From Halomonas piscis (GTDB lineage: Bacteria > Pseudomonadota > Gammaproteobacteria > Pseudomonadales > Halomonadaceae): a stretch of 64,000 nucleotides of DNA. Below are positions 43,460 to 58,113 of the stretch, piece by piece. The stretch covers positions 992,001-1,056,000 of the forward strand of contig NZ_CP119391.1 in assembly GCF_031886125.1 (NCBI RefSeq). The letters are read 5' to 3'. A program made the translations under genes and the position numbers. The notes beneath the pieces were generated by a model. It searched no databases, had not been told where the DNA came from, and saw only the letters and a program-made list of their open reading frames with translations. Position 1 is the stretch's first letter, and the number at the start of each line of letters is the position of its first letter.

Positions 43460-44911
43460 CTACGACGCCCGCCCAAAGCGGCGCACCAGCGTAGCCAGCC
43501 GTGCAAAGTCGTAATGCTCCCGGGCGGGCATCACCCGCATCAGCACCGCCGAGGCGGCTATCGGCACCAGGGCGGCGAGCAGAAAGCTTTCCAGCAGCGT
43601 CTCGGTGCCGGCCCCCGGCGCAGGGAACATGGCAAGCCCGGCAGCAAGCCCGCAGGCGGTGCTGATCACGGCCTGAAGGCCGCTGTAGCGGCGGCTGAAC
43701 AGGCCGAAAAACACCGGAAACGCCGCCGCCGAGCACAAAAGGTCGGCGAGCAGAAACAGGTAGAGCACGCTGAAACCCTGGGCGGCGACGATGGTGATCG
43801 GCACCGCGGCGGCGACGATCAGCCAGCGGGCCAGGCGCATCAGCGTGGTCTCGCTTGCCTCGGGCAAAAGCCGGTGCATGTCCACCGCGATAATGCTCGA
43901 GGTGGCGTTGATGGTGGAGTCGGCGCTGCTCATCACCAGCGCCAGCCCCAGCGGAATCAGCGCCAGCGCAAACCACAGCGGCACGCTGTCCAGCAGCACG
44001 CTGAACAGCGCCACCGAGCCGTCGCCTTCCAGGCCCAGGCCCACAAAGGCCAGCCCGAAAAGTCCCATCATGATCACGATCGGCAGGTTCAAAAGCCCGC
44101 TGATCCAGAAGCTTCTGCGCAGCACGCCAACGTTTTTGGCAGCGTAGATGCGCTGCCAGGTGCCCTGATAGAAAAGCCCCGTGAGTACCACGGCGATAAA
44201 GAACGTCAGCCCCGCGCGCACCCCGCCGGCGTCGGTGATATCCAGAAGCTGCGGGGCGTTCTGCTCAAGGCCCTCCAGGGCGGGAGCCACGCCGCCGGCG
44301 GCCTGCCAGCCAAAAATCAGCAGGCAGGCGAGCAGCGGGAGAATTACCCCCATCTGCACCTTGTCGGTAAAGATCGAGGCGCGCAGGCCGCCGTAGAAGG
44401 TGTAAAGCACCGTGGCCGCCATCACCACGCCTGCCGTCAGCCCCAGCGGAATCGGCGCCAGCAGGGCGACCATGCGCGCCACGGCGGTGAGGCTCGCGGC
44501 AAGCCCGATGAACAGATAAAACAGCATGATCGAAAGCGTAAAGGCGTACATGACCCGCCCGTAGCGGTGAATCACGAACTCGGTGAGCCCGTGGCCTTCG
44601 GGGATCAGCTGGCGCATGCGCCGGCCCAGCGGAATCATGATCAGCCGCGGCACACAGGAGCCCAGTGCATAGCCCAGAAGCGCGCTGATACCGCCCCAGG
44701 TGGCGGCCTGGGCCGGGCCGAACAGCACCCAGGTGCCGAGGGTAGTGGCCAGCAGGGTCATCACGGTAGCTCGGGTACTTTGGGTATTGCGCGCGGCGAT
44801 ATAGGTGTCCAGATCGTCGCGCTGGCGGCGAGCGTAGAGCAGGCCGGGCACGGCAAAGGCGAGGGCGCAGAGCACAAGCCACAGCGCCGTCCAGACGGGA
44901 TCAAGCTGCAT
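43460..44911 (-). CDS. Sodium:solute symporter under TPP control, putative thiamine-related transporter
   Basis: A 483-residue SSS-family transporter with about 13 hydrophobic segments, including GTWVLFGPAQAATWGGISALLGYALG near residue 60, RYGRVMYAFTLSIMLFYLFIGLAASL near 120, and MSSADSTINATSSIIAVD near 348 (each quoted in part as family landmarks). A TPP riboswitch lies about 90 bases upstream on the same strand. This makes thiamine, hydroxymethylpyrimidine or a thiamine fragment the most likely substrate, as proposed for ThiV-type symporters. It converges on the other TPP-controlled operon. The assignment of substrate is inference from the riboswitch. Confidence 0.86.
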   Translation of the reverse strand: MQLDPVWTALWLVLCALAFAVPGLLYARRQRDDLDTYIAARNTQSTRATVMTLLATTLGTWVLFGPAQAATWGGISALLGYALGSCVPRLIMIPLGRRMRQLIPEGHGLTEFVIHRYGRVMYAFTLSIMLFYLFIGLAASLTAVARMVALLAPIPLGLTAGVVMAATVLYTFYGGLRASIFTDKVQMGVILPLLACLLIFGWQAAGGVAPALEGLEQNAPQLLDITDAGGVRAGLTFFIAVVLTGLFYQGTWQRIYAAKNVGVLRRSFWISGLLNLPIVIMMGLFGLAFVGLGLEGDGSVALFSVLLDSVPLWFALALIPLGLALVMSSADSTINATSSIIAVDMHRLLPEASETTLMRLARWLIVAAAVPITIVAAQGFSVLYLFLLADLLCSAAAFPVFFGLFSRRYSGLQAVISTACGLAAGLAMFPAPGAGTETLLESFLLAALVPIAASAVLMRVMPAREHYDFARLATLVRRFGRAS

Positions 44912-45003
44912 GAAGGTGTGTCCTCTTTCCTTGTGGCAGCCGGGTTCCGGGCGTGTGTCGTATGGTGAATACGTTCGGGAAAGAGGCGCGTTGGCGTGTG
45001 CTG

Positions 45004-45095
45004 TCCTTCCCTGCGCCGGCATGACCCGGATCAGGTTCGAAGGGTTACCGGCGCAAAGCGGCGGATTCTCAGCCCGTCAAGGCTCCCCCAGGAAA
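45004..45095 (-). ncRNA. TPP riboswitch upstream of the sodium:solute symporter
   Basis: On the minus strand the core elements appear in order: GGGGGAGCC, GACGGGCTGAGAATCC with CUGAGA, GCCGGTAACCCTTCGAACC leading to ACCTGATCCGGGTCATG, and GCCGGCGCAGGGAAGGA. The layout and spacing are standard for the THI element. The aptamer ends about 90 bases before the symporter start codon. Confidence 0.96.
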
Positions 45096-45280
45096 ACCTG
45101 AGCCTAGGCAGGGGCGGCGGCGTTGTCAAATTGGCGTTCAGGCTATCAATTAGGGTGTTGCGCAAGTTTTTAGCTATCGGCTATCGACAGGATAGTGCAC
45201 TTTTGGGCAGGAAAAGAGTAGCCTGTGGGTATGGCAGTCAGCACTGCCGTACCAACGACTACCTACAAGGAGGCGCTAAC

Positions 45281-46741
45281 GTGGCCGAAGACCCGCGCAA
45301 ACCAACGACCAACGATGCCGGCAACCCCGTGGCAAGCGACGAATATTCGCTGACCGTAGGGCCAAACGGCCCCATCGTGCTGCACGATCACTATCTGATC
45401 GAGCAGATGGCGCAGTTCAACCGCGAGCGCATTCCCGAGCGCCAGCCCCACGCCAAGGGCAGCGGCGCATTCGGTCGCTTCGAGGTGACGGAAGACGTTA
45501 GCCGCTACACCCGGGCGGCGGTGTTTCAGCCGGGCACCGAAACCGAGGTGCTGATGCGCTTTTCCACCGTGGCCGGCGAGCGCGGCAGCCCGGATACCTG
45601 GCGCGACCCCCGGGGATTTTCCATCAAGTTCTACACCAGTGACGGCAACTACGACATGGTGGGGAACAACACCCCGGTGTTTTTCATGCGCGACCCGATG
45701 AAGTTTCAGCACTTCATTCGCTCCCAGAAGCGCCGGGCGGACAATAACCTGCGCGACCACGACATGCAGTGGGATTTCTGGTCGCTGTCGCCGGAGTCGG
45801 CCCACCAGGTGACCTGGCTGATGGGCGATCGCGGCATTCCCAGGACCTGGCGGCACATGAACGGCTATTCCAGCCACACCTACCTGTGGGTGAACGCCGA
45901 GGGCGAGAAGTTCTGGGTCAAGTATCACTTCAAGACCGATCAGGGGATCGAGTGCCTGACCCAGGAGGAGGCCGATCGCCTGGCCGGGGAAGACAGCGAC
46001 TACCACATGCGCGATCTCTACGCCGCGATTGACCGGGGCGAGCATCCCAGCTGGACGCTGTACATGCAGATCATGCCGTTCAGGGAGGCCGAGACCTACC
46101 GCTTCAACCCCTTCGATCTGACCAAGATCTGGCCCCATGAGGACTACCCGCTGATCAAGGTGGGCAAGCTTACGCTGGACACCAACCCGGTGGACAACCA
46201 CGCCCAGATCGAGCAGGCGGCGTTCGAGCCCAACAACCTGGTGCCGGGCATCGGCCTGTCCCCGGACAGAATGCTGCTGGCCCGCGGCTTTTCCTACGCC
46301 GACGCCCACCGGGCGCGGCTCGGGGTGAACTACAAGCAGATTCCGGTCAACGCGCCCAAGGTGCCGGTGCACAGCTACACCAAGGACGGCGCCATGCAGA
46401 CGCGCACGGTAACCGATCCGGTGTACGCGCCCAACTCCAAGGGCGGCCCCCGGGCCGATGGCGAGCGCTACCCCGACGACACCACCTGGGAGACCGACGG
46501 CGACATGGTGCGCACGGCCTATACCCTGCGCGAGGACGATGACGACTTCGGCCAGGCCAACGCCCTGGTCAACCAGGTGATGGACGAGCCCGCTCGGGAG
46601 CGGCTGGTCAGCAACGTCGTCAAGCACCTGCTCGACGGCGTCACCCAGCCGGTGCTCGAGCGCGCCTTCGACTACTGGCGCAGCGTCGACGCCGAGATCG
46701 GCGAGCGCATCGCCCGGGGCGTGCGCGAGAAGCAGTCTTAA
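45281..46741 (+). CDS. katA: Monofunctional haem catalase, small-subunit type
   Basis: A 486-residue catalase. The distal His is in [12 protein letters not shown] near residue 55, the distal Asn in [12 protein letters not shown] near 127, and the proximal haem-ligand Tyr in [14 protein letters not shown] near 340. Length and the NADPH-region sequences fit clade 3 small-subunit catalases. It destroys H2O2 in the cytoplasm. Translation starts at GTG 45281, 7 bases after a strong AAGGAGG; the longer frame upstream overlaps the riboswitch region of the divergent gene. A terminator follows at 46782. Confidence 0.94.
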   Translation: MAEDPRKPTTNDAGNPVASDEYSLTVGPNGPIVLHDHYLIEQMAQFNRERIPERQPHAKGSGAFGRFEVTEDVSRYTRAAVFQPGTETEVLMRFSTVAGERGSPDTWRDPRGFSIKFYTSDGNYDMVGNNTPVFFMRDPMKFQHFIRSQKRRADNNLRDHDMQWDFWSLSPESAHQVTWLMGDRGIPRTWRHMNGYSSHTYLWVNAEGEKFWVKYHFKTDQGIECLTQEEADRLAGEDSDYHMRDLYAAIDRGEHPSWTLYMQIMPFREAETYRFNPFDLTKIWPHEDYPLIKVGKLTLDTNPVDNHAQIEQAAFEPNNLVPGIGLSPDRMLLARGFSYADAHRARLGVNYKQIPVNAPKVPVHSYTKDGAMQTRTVTDPVYAPNSKGGPRADGERYPDDTTWETDGDMVRTAYTLREDDDDFGQANALVNQVMDEPARERLVSNVVKHLLDGVTQPVLERAFDYWRSVDAEIGERIARGVREKQS

Positions 46742-46781
46742 GCAAGCCAGGCGCTACACAAGCCTGACGCAGCCTGAGCGG

Positions 46782-46811
46782 CCCGCCGGCAATTGCCGGC
46801 GGGTTTTTTTG
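46782..46811 (+). terminator. Terminator of the catalase gene
   Basis: CCCGCCGGC pairs with GCCGGCGGG over AATT and is followed by seven T residues, 40 bases after the stop codon. Confidence 0.95.
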
Positions 46812-46917
46812 TGCTCGCCGTGTTGGTCAATGCCTTGCGCTGACGCATACTGGGCCCCTCTTTTCTAGGCGGCTGATGCGCGGCATCCGGCGCGACGTAT
46901 ATTTTTCAGGAGACTTG

Positions 46918-47535
46918 ATGCCGATTTCCCTATGGCTGTCGCTGGCTGCGATATGCGCTGCCGGGGCGATGTCGCCGGGGCCGAGCCTGGCGCTGGTGCT
47001 GCGCCATACCCTGGGCGGCGGCCGATCGCCGGGGGTGGTCGCCGGGGTGTTTCATGCGCTGGGCGTGGGCTTCTATGCGCTGCTCACGGTGTTGGGGCTG
47101 GGGGCGCTGATGGCGCGCTTTCCGCTGGTGTTCGAGACCATTACCGTGGTCGGCGCGGGGTATCTTGCCTGGCTCGGGATCAAGGCGCTTCGGGCCGGCA
47201 GGGCAGCGGCGCTCGATCCCGACACGGCGGCTACCACCCGGCGCCAGGCGGCCCGGGAAGGGGTGCTGGTGGCCCTTGCCAACCCCAAGCTGATTCTGTT
47301 TTTTATTGCGCTGCTGAGCCAGTTCGTGCACCCGGAGATGAGCGCCACCGCCCGAGCAATCATCGTCGCCACGGCGATGGTCATCGACGGGGCCTGGTAC
47401 GTGCTGGTAGCGGTGGCGCTGTCGCAGTCCCGGGTGCTCGAGTGGCTGCGCCTGCGTTCGCACTGGATCAACCGCGCGACCGGCGTCATACTCATTGGCT
47501 TGGCGCTGCGCGTGGTCTGGGGACTCTGGGCCTGA
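46918..47535 (+). CDS. LysE/RhtB family amino-acid exporter
   Basis: A 205-residue membrane protein with six hydrophobic segments. The family motif SPGPSLALVLRHTLGGGR lies at residues 19-36, and LVALANPKLILFFIALLSQF near 120 is the second landmark. Such proteins export amino acids such as lysine, threonine or homoserine. The ATG at 46918 follows CAGGAGAC. The gene converges on the small hypothetical gene at 47542 with 6 bases between. Confidence 0.88.
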   Translation: MPISLWLSLAAICAAGAMSPGPSLALVLRHTLGGGRSPGVVAGVFHALGVGFYALLTVLGLGALMARFPLVFETITVVGAGYLAWLGIKALRAGRAAALDPDTAATTRRQAAREGVLVALANPKLILFFIALLSQFVHPEMSATARAIIVATAMVIDGAWYVLVAVALSQSRVLEWLRLRSHWINRATGVILIGLALRVVWGLWA

Positions 47536-47541
47536 GCGCGA

Positions 47542-47928
47542 TCAGGCCGCTTCGCCCCGCGCGACGACCAGCCGGTTCATCAGCTCCTGCCAGCGGTGGC
47601 GCACCATCATGGTCGTCAGGCCGGAGAACAGTGCCCAGCCCTTGCGCCGCCAGCCCTTGAGCCGCAGGTTGTGCCCGACGAGCTGCTTCATTAGCCGGTA
47701 GTCGTCGAACTGGCGCCATTCGCTGGTAATCGATAGCTGGTGGCGCGACATCACCGGCGCCAGCTCCAGACGGAAAATCCACTCAAGCTCGTGCAGGCCA
47801 AGACCGTGGTGCTCGATGGTGTTGACCATTATCGCGTAGTCGCGCTCGCCGGGCTCGCGATCCAGCCACAGCGGCGCCAGAGCAAGCCATAGATCGCCGC
47901 GCTCGTCGACCAGTTGCTGTGCGTTCAT
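47542..47928 (-). CDS. Hypothetical protein, possibly DUF7079-like
   Basis: A 128-residue soluble, helix-rich protein. The N-terminal half (WLALAPLWLDREPGERDYA, HHGLGLHELEWIFRLELAPV) resembles the small DUF7079-type proteins in pattern, but I am not sure of the match. The C-terminal part is rich in Arg and Trp (RLKGWRRKGWALFSG). No signal peptide or membrane segment is evident. It is monocistronic. Confidence 0.7.
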   Translation of the reverse strand: MNAQQLVDERGDLWLALAPLWLDREPGERDYAIMVNTIEHHGLGLHELEWIFRLELAPVMSRHQLSITSEWRQFDDYRLMKQLVGHNLRLKGWRRKGWALFSGLTTMMVRHRWQELMNRLVVARGEAA

Positions 47929-48138
47929 GTGTGCCTCGGGTTGTATGCCCGGCCGTAGCCGGGCAGAAAATGCGCTCATCCAGCCGGATATTATCCTGCC
48001 GCATGGGGCGGCTCGCAAGGCGGGCCTGCCCGGCGGCGCTGGGTGGCATGAAGCGGGCGGCGCCCGTCAGGGCTGCTGGAATGACGCCAGCGACCATGTT
48101 TTACTGCTTTATTAATGACTTGAACAGCGAGGTGTAAC

Positions 48139-49338
48139 GTGATTATCAAGCCCAAGGTGCGCGGTTTTATCTGCACTACCACTCATCCCACAGGCTGCGA
48201 GCAGAACGTGCGCGAGCAAATCGAGGCGACCCGCGCCCGGGGCCTGGATAAAAGCCGGGGGCCGAAAAAGGTATTGGTGGTCGGCGCGTCCAGCGGCTAC
48301 GGCCTGGCGGCAAGGATTACTGCGGCCTTTGGCTACGGCGCCGATACCCTGGGCGTGTTTTTTGAAAAGCCCGGCACCGAGAAGCGTCCCGGCACCGCCG
48401 GCTGGTACAACTCGGCGGCGTTTGACAAGTTTGCCAAGGAGGAAGGGCTTTACAGCAAGGCGATCAACGGCGATGCCTTCTCTCACGAAGCCCGGGAAAA
48501 GGCCATCGAGCTGATCAAGGAGGATCTGGGCGAGGTGGATCTGGTGGTCTACTCGCTGGCCTCGCCGGTACGCAAGCTCCCCGACAGCGGCGAGGTCAAG
48601 CGCTCGGCGCTCAAGCCCATCGGCGACGTCTACCGCGCCACGGCGATCGATACCAACAAGGATGCGATCATCGAAACCGAAGTCGAGCCTGCTACCCAGC
48701 AGGAAATCGACGACACCATCGAGGTCATGGGCGGCGAAGACTGGGAGCTGTGGATCCAGGCGCTGGACGAGGCCGGGGTGCTGGCCAAGGGCGCCAAAAG
48801 CGTGGCCTTCAGCTATATCGGCACCGAGATCACCTGGCCGATCTACTGGCACGGGGCGCTGGGTAAAGCCAAGGAAGACCTCGACCGCGCCGCCGGCGAG
48901 ATCGACAAGCGCCTCAGGCAAAGCGGCGGCGGGGCCAACGTCGCGGTGCTGAAGTCGGTGGTCACCCAGGCGAGCGCGGCCATACCGGTGATGCCGCTCT
49001 ATATCGCCATGGTCTATCGCATCATGAAGGAAGAGGGGCTCCACGAAGGCACCATCGACCAGCTCAACCGCCTGTTCGGCGAGCGCCTCTACGCCGAAGG
49101 CCCCGCGCCTACCGACGATCAGGGTCGCCTGCGGCTGGACGACCGGGAGCTGCGCGACGACATCCAGCAGTCGTGCAAGGCGCTGTGGCCCGAAGTCAAC
49201 ACCGACAACCTGTTCGAGATCACCGATTACGCCGGCTACAAGCGCGAGTTTCTCAAGCTGTTCGGCTTCGAGCGCGACGACGTCGACTACGACGCCGACG
49301 TCAGTCCGGTGGCGGAGTTCGACGTGGTGAGTCTATAG
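48139..49338 (+). CDS. fabV: Enoyl-[acyl-carrier-protein] reductase FabV
   Basis: A 399-residue SDR-superfamily enzyme that reduces enoyl-ACP or trans-2-enoyl-CoA with NADH. It opens with [20 protein letters not shown], typical for FabV. The cofactor loop is [20 protein letters not shown] near residue 48. The active site is the long Y-x8-K motif, visible as [21 protein letters not shown] near 225-245. FabV is resistant to triclosan and is common in pseudomonads, vibrios and halomonads. The start is GTG at 48139. Confidence 0.95.
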   Translation: MIIKPKVRGFICTTTHPTGCEQNVREQIEATRARGLDKSRGPKKVLVVGASSGYGLAARITAAFGYGADTLGVFFEKPGTEKRPGTAGWYNSAAFDKFAKEEGLYSKAINGDAFSHEAREKAIELIKEDLGEVDLVVYSLASPVRKLPDSGEVKRSALKPIGDVYRATAIDTNKDAIIETEVEPATQQEIDDTIEVMGGEDWELWIQALDEAGVLAKGAKSVAFSYIGTEITWPIYWHGALGKAKEDLDRAAGEIDKRLRQSGGGANVAVLKSVVTQASAAIPVMPLYIAMVYRIMKEEGLHEGTIDQLNRLFGERLYAEGPAPTDDQGRLRLDDRELRDDIQQSCKALWPEVNTDNLFEITDYAGYKREFLKLFGFERDDVDYDADVSPVAEFDVVSL

Positions 49339-49419
49339 TAGAGACAGCGCCTCGGGTTTTCCCGGTACGGCGCAACCCCTGTGCGGCCGGCTTGGCGCCG
49401 GCCCGTTGAAGGAGGCGTC

Positions 49420-49626
49420 ATGGATACTCGAGAAAGCAAGACCCGCGAAGAGCAGGAAGAGCTGGTCAAAGGTCAGCGCGAACCCGAGCACGGCGTCGAT
49501 TCGCATCCCGAGGAGCAGCCCGAAGCCCGGCGCTCGGGGCGCGGCATGCACCGGCTGCTACCCATAGCGGTGGCGGTGGCCGTGGTGCTGATTCTCGCGT
49601 TCTGGCTGTTTGGCGGCACCCGCTAG
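49420..49626 (+). CDS. Small single-pass membrane protein
   Basis: A 68-residue protein with a strongly charged N-terminal half (ESKTREEQEELVKGQREPEH) and one hydrophobic helix near the C-terminus (LLPIAVAVAVVLILAFWLF). It starts at ATG 49420, preceded by AAGGAGG, and has good codon use, so it is likely real. I do not recognise a family. It follows fabV by about 80 bases. Confidence 0.72.
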   Translation: MDTRESKTREEQEELVKGQREPEHGVDSHPEEQPEARRSGRGMHRLLPIAVAVAVVLILAFWLFGGTR

Positions 49627-49647
49627 CACGCCGCTCACCTTCCTCTT

Positions 49648-49670
49648 GCCCCGGGCCGGCCCGGGGCGTT
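49648..49670 (+). terminator. GC-rich hairpin after the small membrane protein gene
   Basis: GCCCCGGG pairs with CCCGGGGC over CCGG, followed by only two T residues. Termination is plausible but not certain. Confidence 0.45.
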
Positions 49671-49747
49671 CCCTCCGGCTTTTCGTGCGCTGCTATCCGC
49701 CGCCGAATGGCGTAAGATGAAGCTTTGTCGAGCTTGAATGAGGCGCC

Positions 49748-52101
<2,354 letters not shown>

Positions 52102-52135
52102 AGGCGTACCCCCGCGACAGCAAGAGGAGCCGGCG

Positions 52136-53215
52136 ATGCTGATGATTCGACCCGTAGAACCAGCGGACCTGCCCGCGCTTGAAGCGCTGGCGCGGGAGGC
52201 CGTGCCGCCGTTGACCAACCTGCCGGCGAACCGCGAGCGGCTGGAGCAGCGCATCGCGCGCTCGCTGGCGGCGTTCGGCGACGAGGTGGACCACCCCGGC
52301 GACGAACACTATACCTTCGTGCTGGTGAACACCGCCCCCGAGAAGGAGGGGGAGCGGGAAGTGCTGGGGACCGCTACCGTGCGGGCCCGGGCCGGTGCCC
52401 GGGAGGCCTACTATACCTACCGCCAGGAAACCCTGATTCACGCCTCCCAGCAGCTCAACGTGCGCCGGGAAGTGCAGACGCTGGCGCTCTCCCACGAGGT
52501 GTCCGACGCGACGCTGCTGTGCGCCATGTCGATCCATCCGCGGTACAAGGGCACCAGCGCAGAAAGTCTGCTGCGCCGGGCGCGGCTGATGTTCATCGCC
52601 CAGTACCCCGAGCGCTTTGCCGACGTGCTGGCGGCGGCCTTTCCCGGGTACCTGGATGCCAACAAGGCCTCGCCGTTCTGGGAAAGCGTCGGCCGGCATT
52701 TCTTTGCCCGCAGCTACCAGGAGATCAACCATATCGCCGGGGTGCGCTCGAAAAGCTTCATTGCCGAGGTCATGCCCCAGTTTCCGCTGTACCTGCCGCT
52801 GCTGACGCCGGCAGCGCGGGCGGCCATCGGCCGCGAGCATCCGGCCCACGAGCCGGCGCTTGGCGAAATGCTCGCCGAGGGCTTTGCGCGCTCGCGCCAC
52901 GTGGATATCTTCGATGCCGGCCCGGTCATCAAGGCCGACCGCAGCGGGCTTGCCACCGTGCGCCGGGCCGCCTGGCACCCGGTGCGCATTCGCCCCGAGC
53001 ATGCGCTGCCCGACGCCGAGCCGGCGCTGGTGGCCAACCAGAGGCGCAGCGGCTTTCGCTGCGTGGTGGCGCGCTATGCGCGCTCGCCCACCGGCCAGCT
53101 GATGCTGACCGCCGATCAGGCCGAACAGCTGGGCGTGGAAAAGGGCCGCGCCGTGCTCGCCGCGCCGCTTGGCCTGCCCGCTGCCGAAGACCGGTATGAT
53201 GAAGGAGAGATGTGA
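52136..53215 (+). CDS. aruF: Arginine/ornithine N-succinyltransferase, alpha subunit
   Basis: A 359-residue AstA-family acyltransferase that moves succinyl from succinyl-CoA to arginine or ornithine. Family blocks include MIRPVEPADLPALEALA at the start, SIHPRYKGTSAESLLRRARLMFIAQYP near residue 135, and the NKASPFWESVGRHFFARSYQEIN segment. It has a less conserved C-terminal half than its neighbour AruG, as usual for the alpha chain. The start is ATG 52136 or 52142. Its stop overlaps the aruG start (TGATG). Confidence 0.92.
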   Translation: MLMIRPVEPADLPALEALAREAVPPLTNLPANRERLEQRIARSLAAFGDEVDHPGDEHYTFVLVNTAPEKEGEREVLGTATVRARAGAREAYYTYRQETLIHASQQLNVRREVQTLALSHEVSDATLLCAMSIHPRYKGTSAESLLRRARLMFIAQYPERFADVLAAAFPGYLDANKASPFWESVGRHFFARSYQEINHIAGVRSKSFIAEVMPQFPLYLPLLTPAARAAIGREHPAHEPALGEMLAEGFARSRHVDIFDAGPVIKADRSGLATVRRAAWHPVRIRPEHALPDAEPALVANQRRSGFRCVVARYARSPTGQLMLTADQAEQLGVEKGRAVLAAPLGLPAAEDRYDEGEM

Positions 53216-54243
53216 TGCGCATTCGACCCATTGCGCGCAACGATCTGGACGGGCTTCAGGCGCTTGCGCAGCAGGCCGGCGTCGGCTTTACCTCGCTGCC
53301 GGACAACCGCGAGTTTCTCGCCGGCAAGATCGAGTCGGCGGTGAGCGCCTTCGAAGAGCGCACGGCCGAAGACGACCGCCTTTACTTTTTTGTGCTCGAG
53401 GACGAAGCCAGCGGCGAGCTCGCCGGCTGCTGCGCCATTGTCGGGCAGGTCGGCCACGAGGTGCCGTTTTACCACTACCGGCTGGGCACGCTGGCGCATT
53501 CGTCGGTGCAGCTGGACCTGCACCGCACCCTGGACACGCTGTTTTTAAGCTCGGATCACACCGGCAACGCCGAAGTCTGCTCGCTGTTCGTGCGTCCGGA
53601 ATACCGCGGTGAGGCCAACCGCCATCTGCGCAACGGCGCGCTGATGTCAAAGGCGCGCTGGCTGTTTATCGCCGAGTTTCGCGACCGTTTTCCCGACAAG
53701 GTGCTGGCGGAGATGCGCGGGCTCTTCGACGACGACAACAAAAGTCCGTTCTGGGAGAGCCTGGGCCGGCATTTTTTCCCCATGGACTTTGACGAGGCCG
53801 ACCGCCTGACCGGGCTGGGGCAGAAGAGTTTCATCGGCGAGCTGATGCCGCGCTTTCCGATTTATACCACCTTCATGCCCGAAGCGGCGCGCGCCTGTAT
53901 CGGCCAGGTCCACCGGGATACGCGCCCGGCGCTTGCCATGCTCAAGAAGGAAGGGCTGCGCTGGGAAGGCTACATCGATATCTTCGACGGCGGCCCGACG
54001 GTGGAAGCCTACATCGACGACGTCCGCGCGGTGCAGCAGTCGCGGCGCTGCCGGGTCGAGATAGACGCTAACGCCGCTGAGGAAAGCGTCAGCCGCTGGC
54101 TGGCCGGCACCACCTCCATGCAGCAATTTACCGCCGCCTGGGTCGGCCGCGCGCCCAAGGACGAGTGCATCGTCCTGACCCCGGCCGAGGCCCGGCGGCT
54201 GAACGTCAGCGCAGGGGATGCCCTGCGTCTGCTGGAAACCTGA
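53215..54243 (+). CDS. aruG: Arginine N-succinyltransferase, beta subunit
   Basis: A 342-residue AstA-family protein homologous to the preceding gene. It has MRIRPIARNDLDGLQALA at the start, FVRPEYRGEANRHLRNGALMSKARWLFIAEF near residue 123, and NKSPFWESLGRHFFPMDFDEAD near 178 (landmarks quoted in part). Together with AruF it forms the heteromeric first enzyme of the pathway, as in Pseudomonas. AAGGAGA lies 7 bases before the ATG at 53215, which overlaps the aruF stop. Confidence 0.93.
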   Translation: MRIRPIARNDLDGLQALAQQAGVGFTSLPDNREFLAGKIESAVSAFEERTAEDDRLYFFVLEDEASGELAGCCAIVGQVGHEVPFYHYRLGTLAHSSVQLDLHRTLDTLFLSSDHTGNAEVCSLFVRPEYRGEANRHLRNGALMSKARWLFIAEFRDRFPDKVLAEMRGLFDDDNKSPFWESLGRHFFPMDFDEADRLTGLGQKSFIGELMPRFPIYTTFMPEAARACIGQVHRDTRPALAMLKKEGLRWEGYIDIFDGGPTVEAYIDDVRAVQQSRRCRVEIDANAAEESVSRWLAGTTSMQQFTAAWVGRAPKDECIVLTPAEARRLNVSAGDALRLLET

Positions 54244-54265
54244 CGCTGATACCTTTGAGGCTTGA

Positions 54266-57143
<2,878 letters not shown>

Positions 57144-57147
<4 letters not shown>

Positions 57148-57851
57148 GCCAACTGGTGTACTGGCTGGACATGGCCGGAGTGATCGTCTTTGCGCTGTCC
57201 GGGGTGGTGCTGGCGTGCCGCAAGCGCATGGACCCGGTGGGCATGCTGGTGCTGGCGGCGGTGACCGGCATCGGCGGCGGCACCCTGCGCGATTTGGTGA
57301 TGGGCGTGCGTCCGGTGTTCTGGGTAAGCGACCCCACCTACCTGTGGGTGATCGTGATAACGGTGGGCCTGGCGCTGCTGGGCTTTCACTATATTCACCG
57401 ACTGTCGCGCGGGTTCATGCCGGTGGCCGACGCCTTTGGCCTGGCGATCTTCACTGCGCTTGGCAGCCACAAGGCGCTGGCGCTGGGCTATGCCGGCGAA
57501 GTCGCCACGCTGATGGGCATGATGACCGGGGTCGCCGGCGGGATGATCCGCGACGTGCTCGCCCAGCGCATGCCCATGGTGCTGCGCGAGGAAATCTACG
57601 CCACCGCGGCGTTTGCCGGCGGCGTGGCGTACGTGGCGCTGTACAGCCTGGGCGCCCCTGCAGCGTTGACCATCGGCGCCTCGGTGGCGGCCACCCTCGG
57701 CCTGCGGCTGCCGGCGATTCACTGGGGGCTGGCGCTGCCGGTGTTTGCCTGGGTCAGCATACCGCCCAAACCGGTGGAGGACGGCGAGGTCGCGGCGCAA
57801 AAGGCCCGGGAACGGGTACGAATGATTCGTCGGGCGCGCAAGCGTCGCTGA
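57144..57851 (+). CDS. TRIC/YicG family cation channel protein
   Basis: A 235-residue membrane protein with seven helices in two repeated units. The conserved [19 protein letters not shown] appears near residue 46, and the second-half equivalent [19 protein letters not shown] near 130. The family (formerly UPF0126) includes prokaryotic TRIC monovalent cation channels. Translation starts at GTG 57144, overlapping the aruB stop by 4 bases, so it belongs to the aru transcript. In related organisms succinylglutamate desuccinylase (aruE) often stands here; I find no aruE in the window. Confidence 0.87.
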
Positions 57852-57871
57852 GTGCCCGCCCGGGCGGCGGC

Positions 57872-58102
57872 TCACGCGTGTTTGGCTGCCAGGCGCTCTA
57901 CGGCGCGCCGGGCCAGTGGGTCAAGCTCGGCGGCAATGATGTCAAGATCGGCGACGATACGACGTTTCATGGGCCGGGCCCAGAACTTTTCCATATGGTT
58001 GTGAATCTGCTCGACGGCGACCTCTTCGCTGGCGCCGTGGCGCAAGTTATCGGCAATCTGATTCGCCATGTAAGTTAGACTGCTGCGCTGTTCGCTTGCC
58101 AT
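57872..58102 (-). CDS. fdsD: Formate dehydrogenase delta subunit
   Basis: A 76-residue helical protein matching FdsD: MANQIADNLRHG near residue 12, then the HNHMEKFWARPMKRRI segment and a C-terminal LDPLARRAVERL helix. FdsD helps assembly or stability of the soluble formate dehydrogenase. It is the last gene of the fds operon, 11 bases after fdhD, and converges with the TRIC-type gene. Confidence 0.92.
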   Translation of the reverse strand: MASEQRSSLTYMANQIADNLRHGASEEVAVEQIHNHMEKFWARPMKRRIVADLDIIAAELDPLARRAVERLAAKHA

Positions 58103-58113
58103 CCAGAAACCCC

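Noticed and set aside
43514..44968. Plus-strand open frame of 484 codons opposite the symporter
   Set aside because: Composition is dominated by His, Gln, Gly and Arg; the TPP riboswitch and motifs support the minus-strand gene.
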